A DNA stretch of 64,000 bases from Pseudomonas sp. RIT409 (GCF_003052515.2 NZ_QARE02000017.1:1-64000); one strand, 5' to 3'. Positions 1 through 9,569 are shown, counted from the stretch's first letter. Notes: a model not told the origin generated them from the letters alone. Numbers and translations: made by a program.

Positions 1-714
1 GTTGCAGATGACGGCCACCCCGCGGTCCCGGCACAGGGGTAACAACCGCGACTCCACCGCGCGGTCATCCAGCGCGTAATTGATCTGCAGAAAGTCCAGT
101 GGCTCGGCTTTGATGACCGCTTCGACTTCGTCATACGCCGACGGGGTGTAGTGGGTGATGCCGATGTAGCGAATACGGCCCTGTTCCTTCCATTGGCGCA
201 ACGTCGGCAGGTGGGCTTTCCAGTCCAGCAGGTTATGGATCTGCATCAGGTCGATGCGATCTGTCTGCAGCAGCCGAAACGACGCCTCCATCTGGGCAAT
301 GCCCGCTTGGGCGCCACGGGTCCAGACTTTGGTGGCGAGAAAGGCTGGCGAGCGTGGCCGGTGGATCGACAGCAACTCTCCTGTGGTCTGTTCGGCTCGC
401 CCGTACATAGGCGAGCTGTCGACCACCGTTCCGCCGGCCTTGAACAACTCGGACAGCACCTCAGGCAGCGCCTGATACGCTGGATCACCGGGCGCTACGT
501 CGAAACCGCGATAGGTGCCGACACCGATCATCGGCAATGGCTCTGCGCTGGAGGGAATGTCTCGGGTCAACATGTTCCGGGCTCCTGTGCTGTTGCCTGA
601 AGGTTTTATTCGTTCGTCAGCCATGACCGGCAGTGCGTCGAACGCCAATGCCGCCGCTACCCCCGCAGCCACCCTCAGCAAACGTCGACGGGTAAACAGC
701 GCCGAGTGCCTCAT
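1..714 (-). CDS. TAT-exported aldo/keto reductase (3' end outside window)
   Basis: The minus-strand frame from the ATG at 714 runs open to the window edge (238 residues, no stop seen). The N-terminus has a twin-arginine signal (TRRRLLR) followed by an Ala/Val-rich hydrophobic stretch, then an aldo/keto reductase barrel start with PMIGVGTYRGFDV, a DSSPMYGRAE segment (the family's Asp/Tyr catalytic region) and a TKVW segment. The family reduces carbonyls with NADPH. A second ATG at 573 would give a cytoplasmic form without the signal, but the frame is continuous from 714 and the RR motif is clear. The substrate cannot be read from this. Confidence 0.8.
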   Translation of the reverse strand, partial: MRHSALFTRRRLLRVAAGVAAALAFDALPVMADERIKPSGNSTGARNMLTRDIPSSAEPLPMIGVGTYRGFDVAPGDPAYQALPEVLSELFKAGGTVVDSSPMYGRAEQTTGELLSIHRPRSPAFLATKVWTRGAQAGIAQMEASFRLLQTDRIDLMQIHNLLDWKAHLPTLRQWKEQGRIRYIGITHYTPSAYDEVEAVIKAEPLDFLQINYALDDRAVESRLLPLCRDRGVAVICN

Positions 715-859
715 GACCGTGCCTCCTGATCGGACAATGACTGATCGACCCTCCACTGTCGGCATCGGTTCAACCGCCCATCGGCCCACAGGCACAGGAC
801 GATGGAACACTGCGCGCGAGCACGCGTCACACGTTATGCACAGACCCAGGAGGCCCGAA

Positions 860-1195
860 ATGAAGACAGTGATCACCCTCAAGGAACTTGCCGAAGCGGA
901 TTTGCGCCCCTACAAGGAAGTCTGGCTGACCTCTGCCGAAGCGCTCACGGAGAGCGGCCATAGGGAAGACGAAATGTGCCTGTGGCGCTCGAACCAGGCC
1001 TACACCCACGACATGCTCAGCGAAGGCACCCACGACCAGAACCTGCACGGTGTCTGGCTGGTGGTGGATGACATCGACGACCCGGACCAGGTCATCGAGA
1101 TTGAAGACACGGTGCGCCAGCGCTTGAACACGCTGAATTTACAAGGTGAGTTCTACCCGGCAGAGACCGGTGACGGGCTCGCTTCGATCGGCTGA
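860..1195 (+). CDS. Small hypothetical protein
   Basis: 111 residues. The start at 860 is chosen because AGGAGG sits just upstream (849-854); the longer open frame to the left lacks coding character. The protein is acidic, with no signal peptide or membrane segment and no motif that I recognise; an acidic stretch (VVDDIDDPDQVIEIED) precedes the C-terminus. It stands alone between the divergent reductase and the tetR-SDR pair. Function unknown. Confidence 0.65.
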   Translation: MKTVITLKELAEADLRPYKEVWLTSAEALTESGHREDEMCLWRSNQAYTHDMLSEGTHDQNLHGVWLVVDDIDDPDQVIEIEDTVRQRLNTLNLQGEFYPAETGDGLASIG

Positions 1196-1359
1196 TGCAT
1201 TACGGGACGACCGCCCGGCCCAGGCTGCTGCGTTTCGACGCAAGGTTGATCATCGCCGTTTGACGAACGACACGGCAGTTGCCGGGACTTGCCTAGTGCC
1301 GGAGTTTCCGACCGAGCGTCCACCACCCGCTTGTCACCTGAGAAGCTCCGGCGTATAAA

Positions 1360-1373
1360 TGAGTAACTACTCA
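1360..1373. promoter_or_regulatory. Palindromic operator upstream of tetR
   Basis: TGAGTA-AC-TACTCA is a perfect 6+6 bp palindrome 19 bp before the likely tetR start. A related palindrome (ATGAGT...ACTCAT) recurs at 1980-1999 before the SDR gene. Two matching palindromes flanking a TetR-family gene are the usual layout of TetR self-control and target control; binding is inferred. Confidence 0.6.
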
Positions 1374-1391
1374 CTCAATTCCAGATTGCCC

Positions 1392-1964
1392 ATGGCTCGT
1401 CCCAAAAGCGAAGACAAGCGTACTGCACTCGTGAAATCCGCTGTTCGCGTTTTCGCCGAACAGGGCCTCGGCGCACCAACCTCCAGGATTGCCAAAGGCG
1501 CGGGTGTATCCGAAGGCACGCTCTACAACTACTTCGAGACCAAGGACGACCTCCTCAATCAGGTGTATCTGGACGTCAAAGCGCAACTGCGCGATGCCAT
1601 GATTCCGGGTTACCCGAAAGATCAAGACCTCAAACGCCGCTTGCACCATGCCTGGCACACCTACGTCAACTGGGGCGTGGCCCACCCTCTCGAACGCAAA
1701 GCGATGGCTCTGCTGATGATGTGCGACCGCCTGACCGAAGCGAGCCGACGGTCTGGAAGCGAGGCGTTCGGCGACATTCAGCGCCACATGCAAGAAGGCA
1801 CCACCCGCGGCGTGCTGCGGGATCAGCCTACGGCGTTCATCGCCGCGATCATGCGTTCGCTGGCAGAAACCACCATGGACTTCATGACCAACGAACCGGA
1901 GCACGCCGAGCGCTATTGCGACGCAGGCTTCGAGGCTTACTGGAATGCAATTGCACAGGACTGA
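1392..1964 (+). CDS. TetR family transcriptional regulator
   Basis: 190 residues from MARPKSEDKR. This start is preferred over the in-frame ATG at 1359, which lies inside the palindrome 1360-1373. The N-terminal 50 residues form a TetR helix-turn-helix (SRIAKGAGVSEGTLYNYFETKDDLLNQVY); the rest is the variable ligand-binding helical domain. It is followed after 63 bp by an SDR gene on the same strand, and both genes have a TGAGT-type palindrome in front. It is probably a repressor of itself and of the SDR; the ligand is unknown. Confidence 0.85.
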   Translation: MARPKSEDKRTALVKSAVRVFAEQGLGAPTSRIAKGAGVSEGTLYNYFETKDDLLNQVYLDVKAQLRDAMIPGYPKDQDLKRRLHHAWHTYVNWGVAHPLERKAMALLMMCDRLTEASRRSGSEAFGDIQRHMQEGTTRGVLRDQPTAFIAAIMRSLAETTMDFMTNEPEHAERYCDAGFEAYWNAIAQD

Positions 1965-1979
1965 TACATGCGCTTTTAA

Positions 1980-1999
1980 ATGAGTGATTACTTACTCAT
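1980..1999. promoter_or_regulatory. Second palindromic operator, before the SDR gene
   Basis: ATGAGT-8 bp-ACTCAT inverted repeat in the tetR-SDR gap, sharing the TGAGT/ACTCA arms with the site at 1360-1373. A probable TetR binding site; inference from position and symmetry. Confidence 0.55.
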
Positions 2000-2027
2000 A
2001 ACGTTATTCACTTGCTAGGAGTTCATT

Positions 2028-2891
2028 ATGTCTAAAGTCTGGTTAGTCACTGGCAGCGCCAGTGGCCTTGGCCGCCACATTGCCGAAGCCGTGCTGCAAT
2101 CAGGCGACTGCCTGCTCGCCGCCGCCCGTCAAATCGATCGCCTTGAGGATCTCAAGCAGCGCTACCCGTCGCGCATCCTTCCATTTGAACTGGATGTCAC
2201 CGACGCCTCCGCCGCCAAGGCGGCGGTAGACGCAGCGGTGTCGACCTTTGGCCGGCTGGATGTGCTGGTCAACAACGCGGGCTTCGGTCACATGTTGCCG
2301 TTCGAGCAAATCGCTGAAGCGGACTTCCGCCTGGAATTCGAGACGAACTTTTTCGGCGTGGTGAATCTGTGCCGAGCCGCCGTCCCGGTCTTGCGGGAAC
2401 AGGGCGCGGGCCGGATCGTACAGATTTCCTCGGTCGGTGGACGGATGGCCACGGTGGGCTTGAGCGCCTATCAGTCGGCCAAATGGGCGGTGGGCGGTTT
2501 CTCTGATGTGCTCGCTGCAGAGCTCAAGCCACTGGGCGTGCACGTGACCACCCTGGAGCCTGGCGGCATGCGCACCCAATGGGCCGTCCGTGCCCGCGGC
2601 AGCGACGTGCCCTACATGGCGGCGTATGAACAGAACGTTGGCCAGATGCGTGCCTTGTTACGGACGATCACGGGCAACGAAAACAGCGACCCTGACCGGG
2701 TCGCCCAAGTGATCCTCAAGCTCGTCGAACACCCCCAGCCACCGCTGCGTCTGCTCTTGGGAAGCGATGCGCGACACTACCTGGCACCCGTAGAGGCGAA
2801 CAGGGCCGACACCGCCGAGCGCTGGAAAGAGGTCAGTGAATCGGTGGATTTCAGTTGCGTCGGGCCTGTGCCCGCATTACCCGAAAGCTGA
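2028..2891 (+). CDS. Short-chain dehydrogenase/reductase
   Basis: 287 residues with an SDR Rossmann fold. The cofactor motif TGSASGLG is at residues 8-15, the NNAG motif near residue 83, the catalytic Ser in ISSVGG and the YxxxK pair in YQSAKWA near residue 152. A classical SDR oxidoreductase; NADP(H) or NAD(H) preference and substrate cannot be decided. AGGAG precedes the ATG. It lies downstream of a TetR gene with shared operators, so is probably induced by that regulator's ligand. Confidence 0.88.
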   Translation: MSKVWLVTGSASGLGRHIAEAVLQSGDCLLAAARQIDRLEDLKQRYPSRILPFELDVTDASAAKAAVDAAVSTFGRLDVLVNNAGFGHMLPFEQIAEADFRLEFETNFFGVVNLCRAAVPVLREQGAGRIVQISSVGGRMATVGLSAYQSAKWAVGGFSDVLAAELKPLGVHVTTLEPGGMRTQWAVRARGSDVPYMAAYEQNVGQMRALLRTITGNENSDPDRVAQVILKLVEHPQPPLRLLLGSDARHYLAPVEANRADTAERWKEVSESVDFSCVGPVPALPES

Positions 2892-3008
2892 CAGCCGCTG
2901 CGCACTGCGCCAAACGGAATACGGCAGCGCCGTCCACCCCGTGCAGTCGAACAACACGGCCGAGGGACGCGTCGCCGCTCAGCCGTGTTGCGAAGAAGCG
3001 GGACCGCC

Positions 3009-3350
3009 TCACTTCTTCAAGGCGTCGTACGCCTCTAGCGCATGCATCGAGTAAATGTAGGCCGCACCTGCGTTCAGCGAGATGGCGGTCGCCAAGGCCG
3101 CGGCCACTTCTTCTCGAGTGGCCCCCGCCGCGATGGCGGCTTCGGAGTGGGCCCCGATACAGCCGTCGCAACGGGTAGTGATCGCCACCGCGATGGAAAT
3201 CAACTCGCGGGTCTTGGCGTCGAGGACATTGTTCTCTGCGGCGGCATCGCCAAGCGCCATGTAGGCCTTGACCATTTTCGGGTTGGATTTGGACAGTGAA
3301 CCGAAGGATTTCTTGATGGTGGAAACGAGGTCGGGCCAATTGCTGAACAT
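3009..3350 (-). CDS. Carboxymuconolactone decarboxylase/AhpD-like protein
   Basis: 113 residues, the normal length for a single-domain CMD/AhpD-like protein. It holds the Cys-x-x-Cys-x-x-x-His signature (CDGCIGAH), the disulfide redox centre of the AhpD-type subgroup, which suggests a peroxide-detoxifying rather than a decarboxylating role. It is convergent with the SDR gene and divergent from the AraC regulator at 3464, so that regulator may control it. Confidence 0.85.
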   Translation of the reverse strand: MFSNWPDLVSTIKKSFGSLSKSNPKMVKAYMALGDAAAENNVLDAKTRELISIAVAITTRCDGCIGAHSEAAIAAGATREEVAAALATAISLNAGAAYIYSMHALEAYDALKK

Positions 3351-3463
3351 GGTGGTATCTCCTGAGAGCGGCGACTAGACTGCGCCGGGAACACGACCAG
3401 TTTCCCTCCGTTGCGCTGGTGGAACTTGCCTGTTTTACTCATTTTTTTGTTCGAACGTCTCAT

Positions 3464-4384
3464 ATGAACGCGATCGACACGCTCATTACCCTCGCGGATG
3501 TCCGGGGCAGCCTTGATCTGCGCTGCCAGTTTCAGGGCGACTGGGCGCTGGATCATCCCCCCGAAGCCCCGGGTACCGCGCCTTATCACATTGTCCTGGC
3601 AGGTGAATGCCACGTTGAATTGCCAGACCGTCGCGACGTGAAGCTGGTGGCGGGCGACATCCTCGTGCTACCGGGAGGCGCGGCCCATGCCCTTCGCAGC
3701 CCTGGGAAGCGGGTCATGCCGTCAGTGCCGCGCAGAGAGCCCGGTGGTTTGTTGGAGGTCAAGCGATTCGGCGACGGCGCCGATCTCGATTTGCTGTGCG
3801 GCAGCTTCCACTACCAACAGGGTTCCATGCTGTTCTCGGCGCTGCCCGATCACGTGTTGATTTCGACTCACGCACTGGGCACAGAGCACGCGCTTGGCGC
3901 GCTGGTCGCCTTGCTGCGCAGCGAAGCCGATACGGATCAGGCGGGCGGCCAATACATGGTCAATGCGCTGACCTCGGCGCTGTTCACGCTGGTCCTGCGT
4001 GCCCATCTGGCTCAGTCGCCCCAGGGCAATGGCAGCCTGGCCTTGTTGAGCGACCGCCGTCTGAGCCGCGCCTGGCAGGCGATGCTCGCCAACCCTGCCC
4101 ACCAATGGACCGTCGAAGGCCTGGCGGAACTGGCGACCATGTCCCGCGCAACGTTCATGCGCACGTTCAGCAAGGTCAGCGGCAGCTCACCCTGGGTCCT
4201 GTTGACCCAAGTGCGGATGCAGATGGCGTTCGGGCTGCTCAGCCGGTCGCGCAGCGGGTTGAGCGACATCGCCGCTGAAGTGGGCTATCAATCACAAGCG
4301 GCATTCGCCAAAGTGTTCAAAGACACCTATGGCCTGGCGCCGGGGCAGATGCGGCGCAGTCTGGCGAGCGTTAAATCGGGGTGA
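3464..4384 (+). CDS. AraC family regulator with cupin sensor domain
   Basis: 306 residues. The N-terminal cupin-type domain contains HIVLAGECHVELPD and the proline/His segment VLPGGAAHAL. The C-terminal ~100 residues carry the two AraC helix-turn-helix units (LAELATMSRATFMRTF, then LSDIAAEVGYQSQAAFAKVFKDTYG). The start at 3464 is preferred over the upstream in-frame 3419, which only adds an uncharacteristic stretch. Divergent from the CMD gene, its most likely target; the inducer is unknown. Confidence 0.85.
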   Translation: MNAIDTLITLADVRGSLDLRCQFQGDWALDHPPEAPGTAPYHIVLAGECHVELPDRRDVKLVAGDILVLPGGAAHALRSPGKRVMPSVPRREPGGLLEVKRFGDGADLDLLCGSFHYQQGSMLFSALPDHVLISTHALGTEHALGALVALLRSEADTDQAGGQYMVNALTSALFTLVLRAHLAQSPQGNGSLALLSDRRLSRAWQAMLANPAHQWTVEGLAELATMSRATFMRTFSKVSGSSPWVLLTQVRMQMAFGLLSRSRSGLSDIAAEVGYQSQAAFAKVFKDTYGLAPGQMRRSLASVKSG

Positions 4385-4386
4385 TG

Positions 4387-4414
4387 GGTGCCACCTCGGC
4401 CATGGCCTGGCACC
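4387..4414. terminator. Inverted repeat between convergent genes
   Basis: GGTGCCA pairs with TGGCACC, with an inner GGCC/GGCC, in the short gap between the convergent araC-type gene and ligD. No T-run follows, so it is at best a weak terminator. Confidence 0.35.
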
Positions 4415-4420
4415 GACGCG

Positions 4421-7063
4421 TCACCCCGGCGCTTTGACCCCCAACCTCTTCCACATCGGTTTGGTGATCCGTTGGGTGTTCTTGTACCCGGCCCACGGGT
4501 CGGCCTTGAGCTTGCGCAGCCGTTTGAGCACATTGCCGATGTTCCACTGCGCAGAAGATTTCAGGCCAGTGAGCTCCTCTCGGGTCACCGGCACCGACAC
4601 CGGAAGGCCCGGACGTGCGCGGGCGGAATAAGCGGCCACGGTACTCGCTCCCCGTGAGTTACGCAGGTAATCGATGAAGATCTTGCCCACGCGATTCTTG
4701 GGGCCGGAGGTGGCGGTGAAGCGTTCAGGCAGTTGTTGGGAGATGAACTGTGCCAGCGCCTTGGCGAAGGCTTTGACGGTCTCCCAGTCGGCCTTGCGCG
4801 CCAGCGGGACGACGATGTGCATGCCTTTGCCGCCACTGGTCTTGATGTACGCATCCAGCCCTATTTCATCCAACACCGACAAGGTCAATTGCGTCGCTTC
4901 GATCATGCTGCGCCATGGCAAGGCGGGGTCCGGGTCCAAGTCCAGGACAAAGTGGTCAGGCAACTCGATCTTGTCGTAGGTCGCGCCCCACGTGTGCAGC
5001 TCCACCGTGCCCATCTGCGCTGCGCCCACCAGGGCCTGCACACTGTCGATCTCCATCAACCGTGCGTGGCCGGGGTCAAGCGAAGGATCGAGCTGCTTGA
5101 TATGAGGAATGGCCAGCCGATCGGCATGCTTCTGAAAGAACTGCTCGCCCTCCACGCCCTCCGGGCAACGCAACAACGCAACTGGCCGGTGATCCAGATG
5201 AGGCAGGATCCAGTCGGCGACTGACTCGTAATAATGCGCCAGATCGATCTTGTGCAAGCCGCTCTGGCTGTCGATGACCCGGTCGGGATGACTGATCGGG
5301 ACGCCCGCCACCTCGATCTTGTCTTTGCCTGAGCGCTTGCCCGCGGGCTTGGCCTGCTCGGTGGACGCTTTCGTCTTGCCTGAGGCTGACTTTCCGGCGC
5401 GGGGCTTGAACGGGGCTTTGATGTCCTTCGGCGTTCTGGGGTATTCGTGCACCACTTCACTCGCGGGCTTATCGTTGCGCAACGCAATGAACGAGGCGTG
5501 GCGGATGATCCCTTCGCGGGTCCATTCGCTGAACTGGACTTCGCCCACCCACGACGGCTTGACCCAGTGCACCCCCTTCGCCTGGGCGCTGGTGAGTTTC
5601 TTCGCCAGAGGTGAGGTGTCCTGTTCCATCGCCTTCAGGCGTTCGGCCATTTCGCCAAGCATTTTCTGGTTGAAACCGGTGCCCACTCGACCTGCATACA
5701 CCAACCCGGCCCCCTCTTCGTTGACCGCCAGCAGCAGCGCGCCGAAGCCGCTGCGAGTGCCTTGGGGCTGGGTGAACCCGACGATCACGAACTCCTGACG
5801 CAACGTGCACTTGAGTTTGATCCAGTCCGGGCTGCGGCGAGATTGGTAGGCGCTGCCCGCCCGCTTGCCAATCACCCCTTCCAAGGACAGCGAGCAGGCG
5901 CTCTCGATGATGTCCCGGTGGCTGGCAGAGAACGCCTCAGAAAAGCGCAACGGGCCTTTTTTCTGTTTACCCAGCAGCTTTTTTAGGGCCGCACGGCGCT
6001 CTTCCACCGGCCGCTCTCGGATGTCCTCGCCATTGATGAACGGCACGTCGAACAGGTAATACACGATGTCGTTACTGCGGCCGCGGTCGAATGCGTTTTG
6101 CAAGGCCTGAAAATCCGGCAGGCCGTCGTCGTTGAGCACCACCGCTTCGCCGTCGAGCCAGCCATCACCCAGGTTCAGCTCGCTGATGGCCTTGGCTTGC
6201 AGGGGCAGACGGTCGGTCCAGTCATGGCCATTGCGGGTGATCATCCGCACCTCACCACCGATGATCCTTGCCAGGATCCGGTAGCCGTCGTACTTGATTT
6301 CGTACAGCCACTCGCCCTCTGGCGGCGTGTCCATGAGGGTGGCCAGTTGCGGCGAAAACTTTTCTGGAACAGGCGATGAACCGGCCGACGAGGATCGGGG
6401 CGACGCCGTGTTGCCGGACGCCTTCTTCTCCGCTGCCGCTGGTGCGGCGGCGGCCGTCTTACGCTTGTTCGTCTTGGCTGTCGCGCGCTTGTCACCCACC
6501 GTGGCGCCACTGACCACGCTCAGCGGCTTGTCCACCACAATGTCGTAATCGTCGGCTGACCGCACGGCGCTGTCTTTCTCCTTGATCAACAGCCACTGTT
6601 CCTTGTCGCCGCTGCCAGGCAAGTGAGTGCGCACCAGCGCCCAATCCCCGGTGAGCTTTTCACCGATCAGGGTAAATTTGAGTTTGCCAGCCTTGTACGT
6701 CTCGCGGGGGTCGCCATGGGGCTGCCAGACGCCGCGGTCCCAAACGATCACATCCCCGCCGCCGTATTGGCCTTCCGGGATGTGGCCCTCGAAGCTGCCG
6801 TAATCCAGCGGATGGTCTTCAACGTGAACGGCAAGGCGCTTGTTTTTGGGGTCCAGACTAGGCCCCTTGGGGACCGCCCAGCTCTTGAGGGTGCCGTCCA
6901 GCTCCAGGCGAAAGTCGTAATGCAGGTTGCGGGCGTCGTGCTTGTGAACCACGAAGGTCAATGCGCGGCCCTTCTCGTCACTGGCCGAGACGTCGGATTC
7001 GGGGGGCTCGGATGTGATGTCGAAGTTGCGCTTGCGGGCGTATTCACTCACGGGTCTGGCCAT
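4421..7063 (-). CDS. ligD: DNA ligase D (multidomain NHEJ enzyme)
   Basis: 880 residues with the Pseudomonas-type domain order. Residues about 35-165 are the 3'-phosphoesterase domain (HDARNLHYDFRLELDG, EDHPLDYGSFEG). About 235-540 are the ATP-dependent ligase domain with the nucleotide-accepting Lys257 in EIKYDGYR. About 590-880 are the primase-polymerase domain with a DLDPDP metal-binding motif. Lys/Ala-rich linkers join the domains. The enzyme seals double-strand breaks by non-homologous end joining with Ku, which is encoded directly upstream on the same strand. Full length, no sign of damage. Confidence 0.95.
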   Translation of the reverse strand: MARPVSEYARKRNFDITSEPPESDVSASDEKGRALTFVVHKHDARNLHYDFRLELDGTLKSWAVPKGPSLDPKNKRLAVHVEDHPLDYGSFEGHIPEGQYGGGDVIVWDRGVWQPHGDPRETYKAGKLKFTLIGEKLTGDWALVRTHLPGSGDKEQWLLIKEKDSAVRSADDYDIVVDKPLSVVSGATVGDKRATAKTNKRKTAAAAPAAAEKKASGNTASPRSSSAGSSPVPEKFSPQLATLMDTPPEGEWLYEIKYDGYRILARIIGGEVRMITRNGHDWTDRLPLQAKAISELNLGDGWLDGEAVVLNDDGLPDFQALQNAFDRGRSNDIVYYLFDVPFINGEDIRERPVEERRAALKKLLGKQKKGPLRFSEAFSASHRDIIESACSLSLEGVIGKRAGSAYQSRRSPDWIKLKCTLRQEFVIVGFTQPQGTRSGFGALLLAVNEEGAGLVYAGRVGTGFNQKMLGEMAERLKAMEQDTSPLAKKLTSAQAKGVHWVKPSWVGEVQFSEWTREGIIRHASFIALRNDKPASEVVHEYPRTPKDIKAPFKPRAGKSASGKTKASTEQAKPAGKRSGKDKIEVAGVPISHPDRVIDSQSGLHKIDLAHYYESVADWILPHLDHRPVALLRCPEGVEGEQFFQKHADRLAIPHIKQLDPSLDPGHARLMEIDSVQALVGAAQMGTVELHTWGATYDKIELPDHFVLDLDPDPALPWRSMIEATQLTLSVLDEIGLDAYIKTSGGKGMHIVVPLARKADWETVKAFAKALAQFISQQLPERFTATSGPKNRVGKIFIDYLRNSRGASTVAAYSARARPGLPVSVPVTREELTGLKSSAQWNIGNVLKRLRKLKADPWAGYKNTQRITKPMWKRLGVKAPG

Positions 7064-7161
7064 GGTCGATTCAACCTCTGCACCGTTATTTCAAAGAGCC
7101 GTTTCACAGAGCCGTTTCACAGATCGATGCCAACGCACGGCTGTACGCAAGGCTTCGTCCG

Positions 7162-8079
7162 TCAGGACGCTTTGGTGGTTTTCTTCCTGGCCGGCGCTCG
7201 TCGTTTGGTGGGGCCTGCCTCGTCGGCGGCTGCCTTGCTTTTGCCGGCAGATTTGGTCTTGGCCTCTGCCTTGGAAGAGCCTCCACGGCTGCCCAGACTG
7301 CGCTTGAGCAATTCGGTCAAATCAATGACATCAGCGGATTTGCGCTCGTCCTCACCGGCGTCGGTTTCCACATCTTCGATCTTGCCTTCCCGGGCCTTGG
7401 TTTCAACCAGCGCCATGATCTGTTCCTGAAAACGATCGCGGTACTCGTCGGCGTCCGGTGTCCAATCGGCGCTCATGTCCTTGACCAGCCGCTTGGCCAT
7501 GTCCAACTCGCTTTTATTGAGCTTCGCGTCGGTCACTTCCTTGGGCAATTCGAGACTGTCCAGCCCACGCACCTCGGCAGGCCATCGCAGCAGCACCAGC
7601 ATGATCGCCGAGTCCAGCGGCATCACGGCGGCCAGGTGCTGGCTGGTGCGGATCACCACATGGGCCAGTGCCACCTTGCCGGTGTCCACTAACGTCTGCC
7701 GTAAGAGAGCGTAGACCTTCTCGCCGCGTTTGTCGGGTGCCAGGAAGTACGGGGTATCGATGTTCTGCAGGGGGATGTCCGCGCTGTCGACAAAGCCGAA
7801 AATATCGATGGTCTGAGTCGAGCGTGGGTGGGCGGCGCGAATTTCATCTTCGCTGATCACCACATAACGGCCCTTCTCGTGCTCCACGCCCTTGACGATA
7901 TTTTCCTTGGTCACTTCCTTGCCGGTGACTTTGTTGACCCGCTTGTAGCCGACCGGGTCCATGCTGCGCTTGTCCAGCCAGTCGAAATCGACCCCTTGAT
8001 GGGACGTTGCCGACACCAGCGCCACCGGTATGTGCACCAGTCCGAAGCTGATCGCGCCCTTCCAGATTGCCCGAGCCAT
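7162..8079 (-). CDS. ku: Ku protein, NHEJ end-binding
   Basis: 305 residues, typical of bacterial Ku. It starts MARAIWKGAISFGLVHIPVAL, a hallmark Ku N-terminus, and continues through the Ku core to about residue 250. The C-terminal tail is Lys/Ala-rich, as in Ku proteins that recruit LigD and slide on DNA. It is upstream of ligD on the same strand with a 98-bp gap, so probably co-expressed. It binds DNA ends as a homodimer. Confidence 0.95.
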   Translation of the reverse strand: MARAIWKGAISFGLVHIPVALVSATSHQGVDFDWLDKRSMDPVGYKRVNKVTGKEVTKENIVKGVEHEKGRYVVISEDEIRAAHPRSTQTIDIFGFVDSADIPLQNIDTPYFLAPDKRGEKVYALLRQTLVDTGKVALAHVVIRTSQHLAAVMPLDSAIMLVLLRWPAEVRGLDSLELPKEVTDAKLNKSELDMAKRLVKDMSADWTPDADEYRDRFQEQIMALVETKAREGKIEDVETDAGEDERKSADVIDLTELLKRSLGSRGGSSKAEAKTKSAGKSKAAADEAGPTKRRAPARKKTTKAS

Positions 8080-8304
8080 TGCCTGAATTCCCTTGGGGTG
8101 TGTACAGGAATGACCGGACAGAAAGTGGAAAAGTTTCGGCCGATTGACGCCCTCCCGACGAGGTCATGCCATTCCTTTCAGGCATAGCTCATATCGATTC
8201 GCTAGACCTTCTTAAGGCTATGGAAAAGCGTTAGCCTCTGGTCCTCAACCCTTGTCTTCCGATGGCGCAAGCTGTCGACACCCTCACGGTCAACCGAGTA
8301 GCTC

Positions 8305-9501
8305 ATGACTTCGATGCCTCATCCGTCCCACGGCACTACCATGACGAAGGGACTGGCGACACTGTTCGCCTTTTGCTGCGGCGCGATCGTCGCCAACATC
8401 TATTACGCTCAACCGATCATTGGCCTGATTGCGCCCGATATCGGCCTGTCGAGCACCGTGGCGAGCTTCATTGTTTCGCTGACGCAGATTGGCTACGCGC
8501 TGGGGCTGTTTTTCCTGGTGCCTTTGGGTGATCTGCTGGAGAACCGTCGCTTGATGATGGTCACCACCGGCGTGGCGCTCCTGAGCTTGCTGAGCGCGGC
8601 GTTCTCCCAGTCCCCCGATGTGTTTCTATTGGCTTCCCTGCTGGTGGGTTTCAGCTCAGTGGCCGTGCAGATCCTGATTCCCCTCGCCGCCCATCTGGCG
8701 CCCGAAGAGAGCCGTGGGCGGGTGGTGGGTAGCATCATGGGTGGCCTGTTGCTTGGCATTCTGCTGGCGCGGCCGGCCTCCAGTCTGATCGCCGATCATC
8801 TCGGCTGGCGCGCAGTGTTCGGTACCGCGGCCGTCGTGATGCTGGTCATTTCCCTGGTACTGGCAACGACCATCCCCAAACACCAACCCACCCACAGCGC
8901 CCGTTATGGGCAATTGCTCACATCCCTGTGGACCCTGCTGCGCAAGCAGCCGGTGTTGCGCCAGCGCGCGTTTTATCAAGCGTGCATGTTCGCCACGTTC
9001 AGCCTGTTCTGGACCGCCGTGCCGCTGGAGCTGGCGCGCAACCATGGGTTGTCCCAGAGCCAGATTGCCCTGTTCGCACTGGTCGGGGCCATTGGCGCCG
9101 TCGCAGCGCCGATTGCCGGCCGCCTGGCAGATGCGGGTCACAGCCGGGTCGCCAGTCTGTGCGCCATGCTGTTCGCGGCGCTGAGTTTTCTTCCCAGCCT
9201 TGTAGAACCGGCCTACGCGGTCATCGGCATGGCGTTGACGGGCGTGGTGCTGGATTTCTGTGTGCAGATGAACATGGTGGTCGGCCAGCGCGCCGTTTAT
9301 GCCCTGGATGCCAAAAGCCGCAGCCGTTTGAACGCGTTGTACATGACCAGTATTTTCATCGGCGGCGCGATCGGCTCGGTGATCGCCAGCGCCCTGTACG
9401 ACCACGGCGGCTGGGGCTGGATCGTGATCGCGGGCAGCGCTTTCCCACTGCTGGCGCTATTGGCCTTCCTGAAAAACGCCACCGCCGCGCGCCCCGCATG
9501 A
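8305..9501 (+). CDS. MFS transporter, 12 transmembrane segments
   Basis: 398 residues with about twelve hydrophobic segments. The MFS loop 2-3 motif appears as GDLLENRRLMM, and the later half has GRLADAGHSR. This matches small drug or sugar-efflux-type MFS proteins of proteobacteria. An in-frame ATG at 8341 (MTKGLATLFAF) could also be the start. It is followed after 68 bp by an SDR gene on the same strand, perhaps one transcription unit. The substrate is unknown. Confidence 0.85.
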   Translation: MTSMPHPSHGTTMTKGLATLFAFCCGAIVANIYYAQPIIGLIAPDIGLSSTVASFIVSLTQIGYALGLFFLVPLGDLLENRRLMMVTTGVALLSLLSAAFSQSPDVFLLASLLVGFSSVAVQILIPLAAHLAPEESRGRVVGSIMGGLLLGILLARPASSLIADHLGWRAVFGTAAVVMLVISLVLATTIPKHQPTHSARYGQLLTSLWTLLRKQPVLRQRAFYQACMFATFSLFWTAVPLELARNHGLSQSQIALFALVGAIGAVAAPIAGRLADAGHSRVASLCAMLFAALSFLPSLVEPAYAVIGMALTGVVLDFCVQMNMVVGQRAVYALDAKSRSRLNALYMTSIFIGGAIGSVIASALYDHGGWGWIVIAGSAFPLLALLAFLKNATAARPA

Positions 9502-9569
9502 GACGGGGTTCTCACAGGTGATTGGCCTGAACCGGTCAGCACCTTTCACACAGTTCAAGGAGTGATGTC

